In this document: piece after piece, positions 8,289 to 16,244 of the stretch
How the letters are laid out: the number at the start of each line of letters is the position of its first letter
Position numbering within the stretch: the first letter of the stretch is position 1
NCBI GenBank assembly: GCA_002309805.1
Contig: DBYJ01000035.1
Coordinates: 1-39,202 of the forward strand
Origin: Bacteroidales bacterium UBA1189
GTDB taxonomy: Bacteria > Bacteroidota > Bacteroidia > Bacteroidales > Bacteroidaceae
Reading direction: 5' to 3'
Length of the DNA stretch: 39,202 bases
Made by a program: the position numbers and the translations under genes
Notes under the pieces: model-generated
The model's database searches: none
The model's input: only the letters and a program-made list of their open reading frames with translations
What the model was told of the DNA's origin: nothing

Positions 8289-9298
8289 AAAGCAGACTGA
8301 CATTATCGGCGTTCTTACTCCTTGCCTTGGCGCTGGTGTCGTGCAAGGGGGGACTACGTGGTGGGGCTGACGCATCAGGTGCCGCTTCGGGAGCGCTTAT
8401 CGAAACGGGCGAGCTGGCTGCTGTCACCTCCAAGACGTTTGTCATGCAGCGCCTCGGACAGCGCTGGAATGATGCCAAAATCTCGTGGATGGCCGAGCAC
8501 GGACAATCCATTCATGCTGGCGATACCATCATCCAGCTTGACCCTATTAACCTCACCCGCTATATCACCGACCGTGAGACACAGCTTGAGACCCAGCAGG
8601 CTGCCCTCGAGAAGATGATTGTCAACCAGAGCAACGCACGTAGCCAGAATGAGAACTCCATTCGTTCTGAGGAAGCGGCATACGCTTTGTCGAAGCTGTC
8701 GATGGAGTCCGTGCGTTTTGAGAGCGAGCGCCAGCAGCGCATCCGTCAGCTACAGTTCCGTCAGGCTACCATCAACCTGCAGCGGGCACGCCGCAACCGT
8801 GAGCTCAACACCATCATCAACGAAAATGACCTGAAGATACAGCGCATCCGCGTCAACCTTATCGAAAAGGACATCCAGCGCACCTACGAGCTGCTTCCGC
8901 AACTCACCTTCATCAGCCCCATCGACGGCATCTTCCAAATAGAACGCCGACGTCGCTGGCAGCCCGAACTGCTTACCATTGGCAACGAGGTCGATGCAGG
9001 ACAGGCCATAGCCCGTGTGCCCGACCTCACATGGATGAAGGTCAACACCAGCGTGCATGAGAACGATTTCCTGAAAATCCGTGTGGGGCAGCGCGTTACC
9101 GTCCGCCTCGATGCCCTGCCAGGAACCGACTTCCCAGGCGAGATATCCTCCATAGGCCGGCTCTGCCACATCAAGAACGGGGCAAACAGGAATAATAGTA
9201 AAAACATCAAGGTATTCGACGTGGAAGTACGCCTGCTTGTTTCCGACGAACGCCTGAAGCCCGGCATGACCGTCAGTTGTGAATTTCATACGGATTAA
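8285..9298 (+). CDS. HlyD/MacA-like periplasmic adaptor lipoprotein 3
   Basis: 337 residues, the shortest of the three. The lipobox is LVSC near residues 17-20. Lipoyl half-motif WMAEHGQSIHAGDTIIQLDP at ~68-87, helical hairpin ~95-205 rich in Gln/Arg, second half FISPIDGIFQI at ~210, then a beta-barrel region ending GMTVSCEFHTD. It lacks most of the membrane-proximal domain seen in its neighbours. It overlaps the previous gene by 4 bp. The permease gene follows after 74 bp of AT-rich repeat sequence. Having three different adaptors for one pump is unusual; they may form a mixed ring or serve alternative substrates (inference). Confidence 0.86.
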   Translation: MKSRLTLSAFLLLALALVSCKGGLRGGADASGAASGALIETGELAAVTSKTFVMQRLGQRWNDAKISWMAEHGQSIHAGDTIIQLDPINLTRYITDRETQLETQQAALEKMIVNQSNARSQNENSIRSEEAAYALSKLSMESVRFESERQQRIRQLQFRQATINLQRARRNRELNTIINENDLKIQRIRVNLIEKDIQRTYELLPQLTFISPIDGIFQIERRRRWQPELLTIGNEVDAGQAIARVPDLTWMKVNTSVHENDFLKIRVGQRVTVRLDALPGTDFPGEISSIGRLCHIKNGANRNNSKNIKVFDVEVRLLVSDERLKPGMTVSCEFHTD

Positions 9299-9372
9299 TT
9301 CCTAATTTATAATTCCTCATTCTTAATTTGTAATTCCTCATTCCTAATTCCTAATTTTTCTATTTTTCCAAA
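9299..9372. repeat. AATTCCTCATT-type intergenic short repeats
   Basis: The gap between adaptor 3 and the permease consists almost wholly of variants of CTAATTT/AATTCCTCATTC in short tandem order. It has no terminator-like hairpin, so the operon probably reads through. It is the same style of low-complexity spacer as the other 7-9 bp families in the window. Confidence 0.7.
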
Positions 9373-10611
9373 GTGCAATATACAGAGAACATACAGATAG
9401 CCTTGGGCGGACTGACGGACCACAAGTTCCGTTCGTTCCTTACGATGCTTGGCATCATCTTCGGCGTGGCTTCCGTCATTACCATGCTTTCCATCGGCGA
9501 GGGAGCCAAGCGCGAAGCAATTGCCAAGTACAAGGACTTAGGCGTCAACAACATCATTATACGCGAGAAAAACCTTTCCGATGCCGAATTGGAGGAGGTA
9601 CGTGCCCGGTTTTCGCCTGGTCTCTCGCTGTCAGATGCGGAGAACATCCTTGCCGTCGTCCCAGGCGTGGACCGCACGGTGTCGCAGGCCGAGCAGACGA
9701 TGGAACTGAAGTATGCCGACAAATCGGTGCGCTCTACCATCATCGGCGTCACTCCGGGCTATACCGACATCCTCAACTACACCGTTCGTGAGGGGGCATT
9801 CCTTACCGAGGCGCAGTACGAAGGCCGTCTGAAGGTCTGCGTGCTGGGTGCTGGGACGGCACACACCTTGTTCGGCAAGGCTTCTCCCCTGGGCCAGATG
9901 GTGAAAATGGGTGATCAATGGCTGGAGGTGGTAGGCGTCCTGGCTTCCAAGACCGTCTTTACGGAAACCGTGGGAGAGCTGGCAGCACGTGACCTCAATA
10001 CCGACGTCTTCATCCCCCTCACTACCTACCTGGATCGTTTCCCCCGTGTCCGTCCTCTTGACAGCGAGATTCGCCAGATTACCGTCCACGTCACAGAGTC
10101 CGAGCGTCTGATGGAGACCAGCCGTCTTGTCACCCAGATACTTGATCGTCATCATTGGGGTAACGCCGACTACAACATCGTCATCCCCTACGAGCTGCTG
10201 AAGCAGGAAGAGAAAGAGCGCCAGATTTACAACTTCCTTCTCGGCGCTATTGCTGCTATCTCGCTGATTGTGGGCGGTATTGGTATCATGAATATCATGT
10301 TGGCTACCGTCATGGAGCGTACCCGCGAAATCGGTATTCGTCGCGCCATCGGAGCCCGCAAGCGCGATATCATGGCGCAATTCGTAACGGAGTCCGTCGT
10401 CATCAGCATCACGGGAGGCCTTATTGGTGTCGTTCTCGGCATCACTCTCTCGCTGGTTGTGACCCTCTTTACCGATATCACTACCTTTATCCGCCTCTAT
10501 TCCATCATCATCGCCTTCACGTTCTCCGTGCTGGTGGGAATCTGCTTCGGCTATCTGCCTGCGAAGAATGCTGCCAATCTGAAACCCGTCGATTCCATAC
10601 GCTATGAATAA
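9373..10611 (+). CDS. MacB/FtsX-type ABC transporter permease
   Basis: 412 residues from a GTG start. Topology is that of MacB-like permeases: one N-terminal membrane helix (~22-45, FLTMLGIIFGVASVITMLSI), a large periplasmic domain (~50-285, MacB_PCD) and three C-terminal helices (~290-400) with the FtsX core motif IMLATVMERTREIGIRRAIG. The ATPase is not fused as in E. coli MacB but is the next gene, overlapping by 8 bp. With the adaptors and the TolC homologue this makes a mechanotransmission-type tripartite efflux or export pump; families of this kind move macrolides, peptides, lipoproteins or siderophores. The substrate here is unknown. Confidence 0.92.
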   Translation: MQYTENIQIALGGLTDHKFRSFLTMLGIIFGVASVITMLSIGEGAKREAIAKYKDLGVNNIIIREKNLSDAELEEVRARFSPGLSLSDAENILAVVPGVDRTVSQAEQTMELKYADKSVRSTIIGVTPGYTDILNYTVREGAFLTEAQYEGRLKVCVLGAGTAHTLFGKASPLGQMVKMGDQWLEVVGVLASKTVFTETVGELAARDLNTDVFIPLTTYLDRFPRVRPLDSEIRQITVHVTESERLMETSRLVTQILDRHHWGNADYNIVIPYELLKQEEKERQIYNFLLGAIAAISLIVGGIGIMNIMLATVMERTREIGIRRAIGARKRDIMAQFVTESVVISITGGLIGVVLGITLSLVVTLFTDITTFIRLYSIIIAFTFSVLVGICFGYLPAKNAANLKPVDSIRYE

Positions 10612-11311
10612 CCCCCTCATCGAAATAACCCAGCTCTGCAAGACCTACGACATGGGCGGCGACAACATGGTGCGCGCCCTTCAGGACGTCAACCTCACTA
10701 TTCATCAGGGCGAATATGTTGCCATCATGGGTCCCTCGGGTTCCGGCAAATCCACGCTGATGAATATCCTCGGCTGTCTGGATACCCCCACATCGGGGCA
10801 CTATATGTTTCGCGGAACGGACGTCAGCCAGCTTGATGATGATGCCCTCTCCGCTATGCGCAATCGCGAGATAGGCTTCATTTTCCAGAACTTCAACCTG
10901 CTGCCCAAGCTTTCAGCCGTGCAGAATGTGGAGCTTCCGCTGATGTATGCCGGCGTTTCCCTTCGTGAGCGTCGCGAGCGGGCTACTGAAGCCCTTGAGC
11001 GCGTACAACTGGCTGAGCGAAAGGAGCATCATCCGGGCGAGCTTAGTGGCGGACAGCGTCAGCGCGTTGCTATTGCCCGCGCCCTTGTCACCCGTCCCGG
11101 CATCCTCCTTGCCGATGAGCCTACGGGCGCCCTTGACTCCAAGACCAGCGTTGAAATCATGCAGCTCTTCCACGAACTGCACGAGCAGGGCAATACCATC
11201 ATCGTCATTACCCACGACCCCAACGTCGGCAGCTATGCCCATCGTAAAATCACTATTCACGATGGACGCATCTCCTCCGATGCCCCCAACGACAATATCA
11301 CCAGAATGTAG
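10604..11311 (+). CDS. ABC transporter ATP-binding protein (MacB/LolD type)
   Basis: 235 residues, a complete nucleotide-binding domain. Walker A GPSGSGKST is at 43-51, the Q-loop at FQNFNLLPK (~94-102), signature LSGGQ at 147-151, Walker B ILLADEP at 167-173 and the H-loop His at ~204 (VITHDP). All catalytic residues are present. It belongs to the LolD/MacB/FtsE class and powers the permease encoded just upstream, with which it overlaps by 8 bp. A 230-bp repeat-filled gap separates it from the outer membrane gene. Confidence 0.95.
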   Translation: MNNPLIEITQLCKTYDMGGDNMVRALQDVNLTIHQGEYVAIMGPSGSGKSTLMNILGCLDTPTSGHYMFRGTDVSQLDDDALSAMRNREIGFIFQNFNLLPKLSAVQNVELPLMYAGVSLRERRERATEALERVQLAERKEHHPGELSGGQRQRVAIARALVTRPGILLADEPTGALDSKTSVEIMQLFHELHEQGNTIIVITHDPNVGSYAHRKITIHDGRISSDAPNDNITRM

Positions 11312-11351
11312 TTAAGAGTTCTTAGTTCATAATTAAGAGTTAAAAATTATG

Positions 11352-11524
11352 GAGTTCAGGAGTTTCAGGAGTTACAGGAGTTCAGACCAATGTCTTGTAT
11401 GCAGTATCCTAAACTATTGCCTTCGTCTTCTCTTGTCACGACTCGGCAAAATGAGCAAGCTCTTTTGCTCTCGCTGCTCCAAGATTTGTCTGTAACTCCT
11501 GAACTACTGCAACTCCTGAACTCC
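11352..11524. repeat. Inverted-repeat element with bulged-hairpin core, copy 2
   Basis: The arms at 11352-11386 and 11490-11524 are made of 8-9 bp units (GAGTTNCAG) and pair with each other over about 35 bp with few mismatches. The core at 11420-11480 repeats the element at 78-132: CCTTCGTC, CGACTCG (11439-11445), a hairpin at 11446-11468 (GCAAAA+GAGC pairing with GCTC+TTTTGC, one bulged T) and TCTCGCTGCTCC (11469-11480). It lies between the ATPase and the TolC-like gene, inside the presumed efflux operon. No protein is encoded. Confidence 0.8.
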
Positions 11525-11541
11525 CCAAAAATAACAAGATT

Positions 11542-13026
11542 ATGAAAAGCAAGGCATTTTATTTTTCATTCTTCATTCTTCATTTTTCATTCTTATTCGC
11601 TGTTCTCCCCAGTCATGCCGAGATCCGCTACCTCACCCTTCAGCAGAGCATCGACCTTGCCCGTGAGCAGAGCTACTCCATGCGCAACCTCCGCGAAGAC
11701 CTCAAGATAGCCGAATACAACCTCAAATCGACCCTTGCCGGGCTTCGGACACACGTTGACCTCAGCCTCACCACCCCTTCGTTCAACCAGAACATCCGTA
11801 CTTGGGAGGACAGCACGGGCGTCTCCTTCTACTCCGTCAAGCGACTCGACTACAGCGGTACCCTTACCGTCAACCAGCCTCTTATTACCAACGGTAATAT
11901 CTACTGGGAGACAGGCGTTAACGCCTATGACGACTACAACGCCTTCCTGCGCTCCTCTACGCTGAACACCCGTCTGCGCTTCCGTCAGCCTATCGATGCC
12001 CTTTATGGCTACAACAATGTCCGCGCTAACCTCAAGCAAGCCCGTCTGGCTTACGAGCGCTCGCAGAAATCCCTTCAGCGTGAGGAACTTGGACTGGTCT
12101 ACCAAATCAGTAGTGGCTACTACAACCTCCTCTCCCAGCAACGCGGTACCGAGATAGCCCGTCTTGACCTCGAACGTCAGACGGAGGCTAACGAGATAGC
12201 CCAGAACAAATACGCCTCGGGCCTTATCAAGGAGGTCGATGCCCTGCAGATGGAGGTTGACCTTGCCGAAGCCCGCAACAGCTACGAAGTGTCGCTCATC
12301 AATCAGCAGGCCAGCATCAATAACTTTAAGGAGATGCTCGGCATTGCCCTTACCGACAGCATCGTACTTACCGACGACCTCAGCTACACCCCTATTGTGG
12401 TGGATGTGGAGGAGGCTGTCCGCTACGCCCTCGACAACCGTACGGAGTTGCGGGACCGCGATATTGCCATCGAGCTTCAGAATATGACTATCCGTCAGAC
12501 GAAGGCCAGCGGCATGGTGCGCGGCACGCTCGAGGCCTATGTCCAGAAGACGGGCACGAACAGCATCGAGCGCTCAAACCCCTATACGACAACCCTTGCC
12601 GACTCGTACGATAACTTCATCGAGCGCCCTGCCAACTACGGCGTGGGGCTTACCGTTACCGTCCCTATCGTCGATTTTGGCGAGAATCGCGCCCGAGTCC
12701 GGGCTGCTAAGGCACGCCAGCAGCAGAACATCTGGAATCGCGAGGAACTGGAGCGCAGCATCGAGACGGAAACACGTACCGCTGTTGCCCGCCTCAACAA
12801 CAACCTCAAGCGCCTCCAGCTGCTGGAGCAGAACGTCAGTCTTGCCGAGAAGAGCTTCGCTATCACCCGCCAGCGCTTCTCCGACGGCGATATCGACAGC
12901 CAGACCCTTGCCCTTGAGCGCAATCGTCTCAATAGCGCCTACCGCAACCACCTCTCCGCCTATATCGACTATCAGCTCTCTCTTGCTGACATCCTCCGCA
13001 AAACCCTGCACGACTACAGGAGATGA
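11542..13026 (+). CDS. TolC-family outer membrane efflux protein
   Basis: 494 residues, a usual length for OMF/TolC proteins. Signal peptide ~1-27 (ending SHA). Two structural repeats are seen, starting at LTLQQSIDLAREQSYSMRNL (~31) and VVDVEEAVRYALDNRTELRD (~285), with long alpha-helical stretches (~170-260 and ~380-480) and conserved NNLKRLQLLEQNVSLAEKSF near 430. It should form the trimeric outer membrane tunnel of the pump encoded upstream. Its first 18 residues are nearly the same as those of gldN at 38300, and the shared stretch is a T-rich TTCATTCTTCATT-type repeat at DNA level. A 14-bp hairpin follows 12 bp after the stop. Confidence 0.93.
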   Translation: MKSKAFYFSFFILHFSFLFAVLPSHAEIRYLTLQQSIDLAREQSYSMRNLREDLKIAEYNLKSTLAGLRTHVDLSLTTPSFNQNIRTWEDSTGVSFYSVKRLDYSGTLTVNQPLITNGNIYWETGVNAYDDYNAFLRSSTLNTRLRFRQPIDALYGYNNVRANLKQARLAYERSQKSLQREELGLVYQISSGYYNLLSQQRGTEIARLDLERQTEANEIAQNKYASGLIKEVDALQMEVDLAEARNSYEVSLINQQASINNFKEMLGIALTDSIVLTDDLSYTPIVVDVEEAVRYALDNRTELRDRDIAIELQNMTIRQTKASGMVRGTLEAYVQKTGTNSIERSNPYTTTLADSYDNFIERPANYGVGLTVTVPIVDFGENRARVRAAKARQQQNIWNREELERSIETETRTAVARLNNNLKRLQLLEQNVSLAEKSFAITRQRFSDGDIDSQTLALERNRLNSAYRNHLSAYIDYQLSLADILRKTLHDYRR

Positions 13027-13037
13027 TTCCTTTCCCA

Positions 13038-13122
13038 TAGAATCAAACGCTATTTCGCCAGCGTTTGATTCTAAATTTTTAGCGTTTGATTTTATTTTCA
13101 CAGCGTTTGATTCTATTTTTCC
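13038..13122. repeat. 21-bp repeat array (site 1) with 14-bp hairpin
   Basis: Three direct 21-bp units (13060-13080, 13081-13101, 13102-13122), each starting AGCGTTTGATT, are preceded by one unit in inverted orientation. The inverted and first direct unit form a perfect 14-bp stem (13038-13051 with 13060-13073) around an 8-base loop. It lies just after the tolC-like stop and could act as its terminator hairpin, although the T-run follows only at 13076-13080. Confidence 0.8.
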
Positions 13123-13130
13123 ACCCACGG

Positions 13131-13169
13131 AAAAAACAGAAGCAGGAACACTCTTGGGGATGTTCCTGC
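13131..13169 (-). terminator. Rho-independent terminator of the tRNA gene
   Basis: GCAGGAACA (13142-13150) pairs with TGTTCCTGC (13161-13169) around a 10-base loop. On the minus strand the stem is followed closely by a run of six T (13131-13136). Orientation and position fit termination after the tRNA at 13179-13252. Confidence 0.8.
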
Positions 13170-13178
13170 CAGAGAAGG

Positions 13179-13252
13179 TGGGCCATCTAGGGCTTGAACC
13201 TAGGACCTTCAGATTATGAGTCTGCTGCTCTAACCAACTGAGCTAAAAGCCC
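13179..13252 (-). tRNA. tRNA with CAU anticodon (Met or Ile2)
   Basis: 74 nt with complete cloverleaf: D-arm GCTC/GAGC, anticodon stem-loop with loop CTCATAA, variable AGGTC, T-arm CTAGG/CCTAG with TTCAAGC loop, acceptor GGGCTTT against ATGGCCC with one T-T mismatch, discriminator A. CCA is not encoded (CCT follows). It lacks the usual initiator features, so it is elongator Met or the Ile2 species whose C34 is changed to lysidine. The T-arm sequence TTCAAGC and AGCAGCAGA context lean slightly to Ile2, but sequence alone does not settle it. Confidence 0.9.
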
Positions 13253-13306
13253 GCTATCGGATGTTGAACCATGCAAAAATGACAATGGGCAACACTTCCG
13301 ACGCTG

Positions 13307-13337
13307 CAAAAGTAGTGAGTTTTTTTGAAACGAGAAA
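13307..13337 (-). promoter_or_regulatory. Probable promoter of the CAU tRNA
   Basis: On the minus strand TTTC (13337-13334), a 19-bp spacer and TACTTTTG (13314-13307) give a near match to the Bacteroidetes consensus, about 55 bp before the mature 5' end. On the plus strand the same gap contains TAACTTCG at 13359-13366, a possible -7 box for ribF with no clear -33 partner. Confidence 0.5.
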
Positions 13338-13375
13338 GGTTTTTATGAAAAAAAGCACTAACTTCGCGCCCGATT

Positions 13376-14344
13376 ATGAAAAAGACGTCTTTCTATGTCG
13401 CTACCATTGGTGTGTTCGATGGTGTTCACCTCGGGCATCGCTTCCTTTTAAATAAGGTAAGGGAAGTGGCTGAGGCTAGGGGGATGTCGTCCCTCGCCCT
13501 GACTTTCGCCCCTACGCCGGAGGAGTTTTTCCGCAGACCCACTCTTGCCCCTTCTCGTGAGGAGGGGGAGGCTCTTCTCCCTCTTGCTGAACGGAAAGAG
13601 CGTTTGCTGGAAGCCGGAATGGACAGGGTGGAAGTGATGGCATTTAACCGCGAAGTGGCAGAGATGACGGCAGCACAGTTCATGACGTTGCTGAAGGAGC
13701 GGCTGGGCGTGCGTGTGCTCGTGATGGGCTACGATCATCGCTTCGGCTGCGAGCAGCGGAGCGACGCCCCGTTCTACGATGCTGCGGCAGAGTCGTGTGG
13801 CCTGGAGATTGTCCATGCTCCAGCCTATGGCGACGTAAGCAGCACCCGCATCCGTGAGCTGTTGCTTCAGGGCAACGTCGAGGGAGCGAAGACACTTCTC
13901 GGCTATCCTTATACTATCGAGGGTACTGTGGTGACGGGCGACGGACGAGGACGGACGCTGGGCTTCCCTACGGCCAACCTTGCCGTGCAGCCAGAGAAGC
14001 TGATTCCCGCAACGGGCGTCTATGCCGTCAAAGTTTTTTTGAAAGGTCAACGAGTCGACGAGTCAACGAGTCAACGAGTCGACAAGTCAACGAGTCAACA
14101 GGTTAATCCTATGACATATAATGGCATGATGAACATAGGGCTTTGTCCTACTTTCGGAGGGCGGACTGTGCGGCGCGTTGAGGTTCATATTCTCAACTTT
14201 GATGCTGACATTTATGGGCAGACGCTCTCCGTTCAACTCCTGCATCATTTGCGCGACGAGCGCAGGTTCCCCTCGGTGGAGGCTCTCGTCAGCCAGCTCA
14301 AGGCTGATGCCGCACGGATTAGGGAGTTAATGGTTGAGGGTTAA
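13376..14344 (+). CDS. ribF: Bifunctional riboflavin kinase / FAD synthetase
   Basis: 322 residues. It phosphorylates riboflavin to FMN and adenylates FMN to FAD in the cytoplasm. The N-terminal nucleotidyltransferase carries GVFDGVHLGH (12-21), GYDHRFG (118-124) and SSTRIR (155-160); the C-terminal kinase carries GRGRTLGFPTAN (190-201). Residues ~224-244 are an insertion encoded by an octamer array (14046-14109) that gives an eight-residue repeat (STSQRVDK/E) between two kinase strands, probably a surface loop. A second possible insertion is ~52-68 (around TLAPSREEGEALL). The last residues and stop lie in a GGTTAA-type heptamer run (14326-14360). The start is 9 bases after a TAACTTCG box, so the leader is very short. 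Confidence 0.93.
   Translation: MKKTSFYVATIGVFDGVHLGHRFLLNKVREVAEARGMSSLALTFAPTPEEFFRRPTLAPSREEGEALLPLAERKERLLEAGMDRVEVMAFNREVAEMTAAQFMTLLKERLGVRVLVMGYDHRFGCEQRSDAPFYDAAAESCGLEIVHAPAYGDVSSTRIRELLLQGNVEGAKTLLGYPYTIEGTVVTGDGRGRTLGFPTANLAVQPEKLIPATGVYAVKVFLKGQRVDESTSQRVDKSTSQQVNPMTYNGMMNIGLCPTFGGRTVRRVEVHILNFDADIYGQTLSVQLLHHLRDERRFPSVEALVSQLKADAARIRELMVEG
14046..14109 (+). repeat. Octamer array GTCAACGA inside ribF
   Basis: Seven consecutive 8-bp units of GTCRACRA type plus a degenerate eighth. Because three octamers make eight codons, the array is translated as an 8-residue repeat without frame loss. The same octamer family (GTCAACTT/CT) occurs between genes at 21061-21092. Confidence 0.9.
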
Positions 14345-14360
14345 AGGTTAATGGTTAAAG
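14326..14360 (+). repeat. GGTTAA heptamer run across the ribF stop
   Basis: GTTAATGGTTGAGGGTTAA and following units form a run of GGTTAAW-type heptamers starting in the last six codons of ribF and continuing past the stop at 14342-14344. It is the reverse-strand form of the TTAACCC runs at 19280, 31500 and 33030. It implies that the ribF C-terminus (LMVEG) derives from the repeat. Confidence 0.65.
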
Positions 14361-14378
14361 TATTTATTCTTTTTAGTT

Positions 14379-15218
14379 ATGAAACGAACGATTAAACTTG
14401 TCATCTATTATTTTCTCTACCAGCTGCTGTTTACGGTACTGGTGATGTTTGGTGCCTTGCTTGTTGAGGCTGCCCGCTCAGGCGGCGATTTGGACGTGCT
14501 GCTGCAGTCGGTCAAGTCGGGTGCTATAACCGGAAATTCCTTTGTCGTAGCCTTGGGGACGCTGTTGGCGGCATTGGCGATGCTGTGGCATCTGCTACAT
14601 TTCCGTTACATCCGTTTCTCCACCGACTTCCTGCGGAAGGAAAACGTGCCCCTGCTTCTTGTCTGCATCCCCTTCATCTACACGCTGATGTATGTGCTGA
14701 GCCTGCTGAACGAGTGGGCCGACCTACCCAATCTGCTGGAAGATACTTTCATGGACATGAGCCACGACGTGGTGGGCATCCTGAGCATCGCCATAGTTGC
14801 CCCCATATTGGAGGAATGTCTCTTCCGCGGCGCCATCGAGGGGCATCTGCTTACCTTGTGGAAGGGGAAACCTTGGGCGGCAATCTTGGTGTCGGGCTTG
14901 GTGTTCGGCCTTGTACACATCAATCCCGCTCAGGTGCTTAATGCCGCACTCATCGGCATTGTGCTGGGTTGGCTGCGCTGGCGGACGGACAGCATCATAC
15001 CCGGCATCGTGGGGCATATCCTCAACAACAGCATTGCTGTCATCAGCATGCGCCTCTATGGCGCCGAGGGAAGTTTCGAGGAGGGCGCAGGCGAGGCGGC
15101 ACAGCCTTACATCATGGCTGCTTATGCCGTCATCCTGCTGCTGTGTTTCTGGTATATTTATAAAAAGACGAAAAAAACTGTTGCCCGCTGCAACCTTTCG
15201 GAGGTTTCGAACGTCTAA
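14379..15218 (+). CDS. CPBP-family intramembrane metalloprotease
   Basis: 279 residues, multi-spanning with hydrophobic segments at ~8-30, 55-75, 90-110, 133-145, 165-185, 188-200 and 240-265. The conserved motifs of the CPBP/Abi (CAAX-like) family are present: EECLFR at 145-150, FGLVH with His at ~180, and GHILNN at ~212-217. These would coordinate zinc or form the active site in the membrane. In bacteria the family handles prenylated or bacteriocin-related substrates or anti-sigma factors; no such partner is adjacent. It is probably transcribed with the DUF2807 gene 32 bp downstream. Confidence 0.9.
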   Translation: MKRTIKLVIYYFLYQLLFTVLVMFGALLVEAARSGGDLDVLLQSVKSGAITGNSFVVALGTLLAALAMLWHLLHFRYIRFSTDFLRKENVPLLLVCIPFIYTLMYVLSLLNEWADLPNLLEDTFMDMSHDVVGILSIAIVAPILEECLFRGAIEGHLLTLWKGKPWAAILVSGLVFGLVHINPAQVLNAALIGIVLGWLRWRTDSIIPGIVGHILNNSIAVISMRLYGAEGSFEEGAGEAAQPYIMAAYAVILLLCFWYIYKKTKKTVARCNLSEVSNV

Positions 15219-15250
15219 CGTGCAGAAACCAAAAAACAACCGAAAGAAAA

Positions 15251-16054
15251 ATGACACCAACATTCATCCTAATTCCCCTTGCCAGCCTCCTGCTGAACAC
15301 CTCCATCGGCGCAGCGCCGATTATCTTGGGTCTTGACCCAGTCTGTATAGCCGAGGAAACCTTCCTGCCGTCGGCTACCGAAGTCGAATCCAGTGAAAGC
15401 GATACAGGGCGTCGCTCCGTCAAGATTGTCGATGCCCACATGAATCTTGCTCCGTTTACCGCTATTCATTCGGAGATGCTGACTTCTATCCGTTACGTCC
15501 CGTCGGATCGTTATCGCATCGAAGCCCAGGGCTCCGAGCGCATTATCAATGCCATCGATGTCCGCGTCGAAAAGGGCGTCCTCCACATTACGGCAAAGGA
15601 CCGGCTGCGGTTGCGTCGCGGCGAACGGCTCTCCCTCACCGTCTATGGACGCGAGTTGTCGACTATCCGTCTCGATGGCGTGGGCAATTTCAAGTGCTCT
15701 GAGACCATTAATACTGACAAACTGGAAATCGTCAATTCGGGTGTGGGCAACATCAATCTCGACGATGTCCAATGCAACGAACTCGTTGTGAAGAACGAAG
15801 GCGTGGGCAATATCACCCTCCGTGGCGAAACCAACACAGCCACCTATATGTCCGACGGTGTGGGCAGCATCTACGCCTACGACCTCCAGTCGCACGACAC
15901 TACCGTCAGCCTCAGTGGTATAGGCAGCGTCCAATGCCATGCCTCCGAGCGATGCGACTACACCAACAACGGCGTAGGCAATATCCTCTACAAGGGTCGC
16001 CCTGAGATGCAGCGCATTCACAAGAATGGCGTGGGCAGCATCAGCCCCCGATGA
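15251..16054 (+). CDS. DUF2807 (head GIN domain) exported protein
   Basis: 267 residues with a signal peptide (~1-21). From ~60 to the end the sequence is a repetitive beta structure with recurring GVGN/GVGS/GIGS turns (LDGVGNFKC, NSGVGNINL, NEGVGNITL, SDGVGSIYA, LSGIGSVQC, NNGVGNILY, KNGVGSISP), each about 20-23 residues apart. This is the DUF2807 pattern, called putative auto-transporter adhesin in Bacteroidetes and probably a right-handed beta-helix or similar fold. Location is periplasmic or at the surface; function is unknown. A strong terminator follows at 16081. Confidence 0.88.
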   Translation: MTPTFILIPLASLLLNTSIGAAPIILGLDPVCIAEETFLPSATEVESSESDTGRRSVKIVDAHMNLAPFTAIHSEMLTSIRYVPSDRYRIEAQGSERIINAIDVRVEKGVLHITAKDRLRLRRGERLSLTVYGRELSTIRLDGVGNFKCSETINTDKLEIVNSGVGNINLDDVQCNELVVKNEGVGNITLRGETNTATYMSDGVGSIYAYDLQSHDTTVSLSGIGSVQCHASERCDYTNNGVGNILYKGRPEMQRIHKNGVGSISPR

Positions 16055-16080
16055 CCCATTCGGCAATAACGTCCAAGCAG

Positions 16081-16116
16081 GGCCGGACAGGCAACACCCG
16101 TCCGGCCTCGTTTTTT
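16081..16116 (+). terminator. Rho-independent terminator
   Basis: GGCCGGAC (16081-16088) pairs with GTCCGGCC (16100-16107) around an 11-base loop and is followed by TCG and six T. It ends the ribF-CPBP-DUF2807 transcription unit. Confidence 0.88.
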
Positions 16117-16169
16117 CGTTTTTCTTGCGTGTTTCTGAATCGTATCAACTCTGAAATAAAGTGAATTTT

Positions 16170-16201
16170 TTTGTTTTTTCCCTCGCATATCACTATCTTC
16201 G
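16170..16201 (+). promoter_or_regulatory. Promoter of the TPR gene
   Basis: TTTG at 16170-16173, a 20-bp spacer and TATCTTCG at 16194-16201, a good match to the Bacteroidetes -33/-7 consensus. The ATG lies 43 bp downstream. Confidence 0.75.
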
Positions 16202-16244
16202 CAGCCGAAACAGATAATAATACCTTATTAATAATAGAATCATC

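Noticed and set aside
14046..14109. Frameshift or assembly error in ribF
   Set aside because: The frame is open through the octamers and the kinase motifs continue afterwards in the same frame, so the gene is intact.
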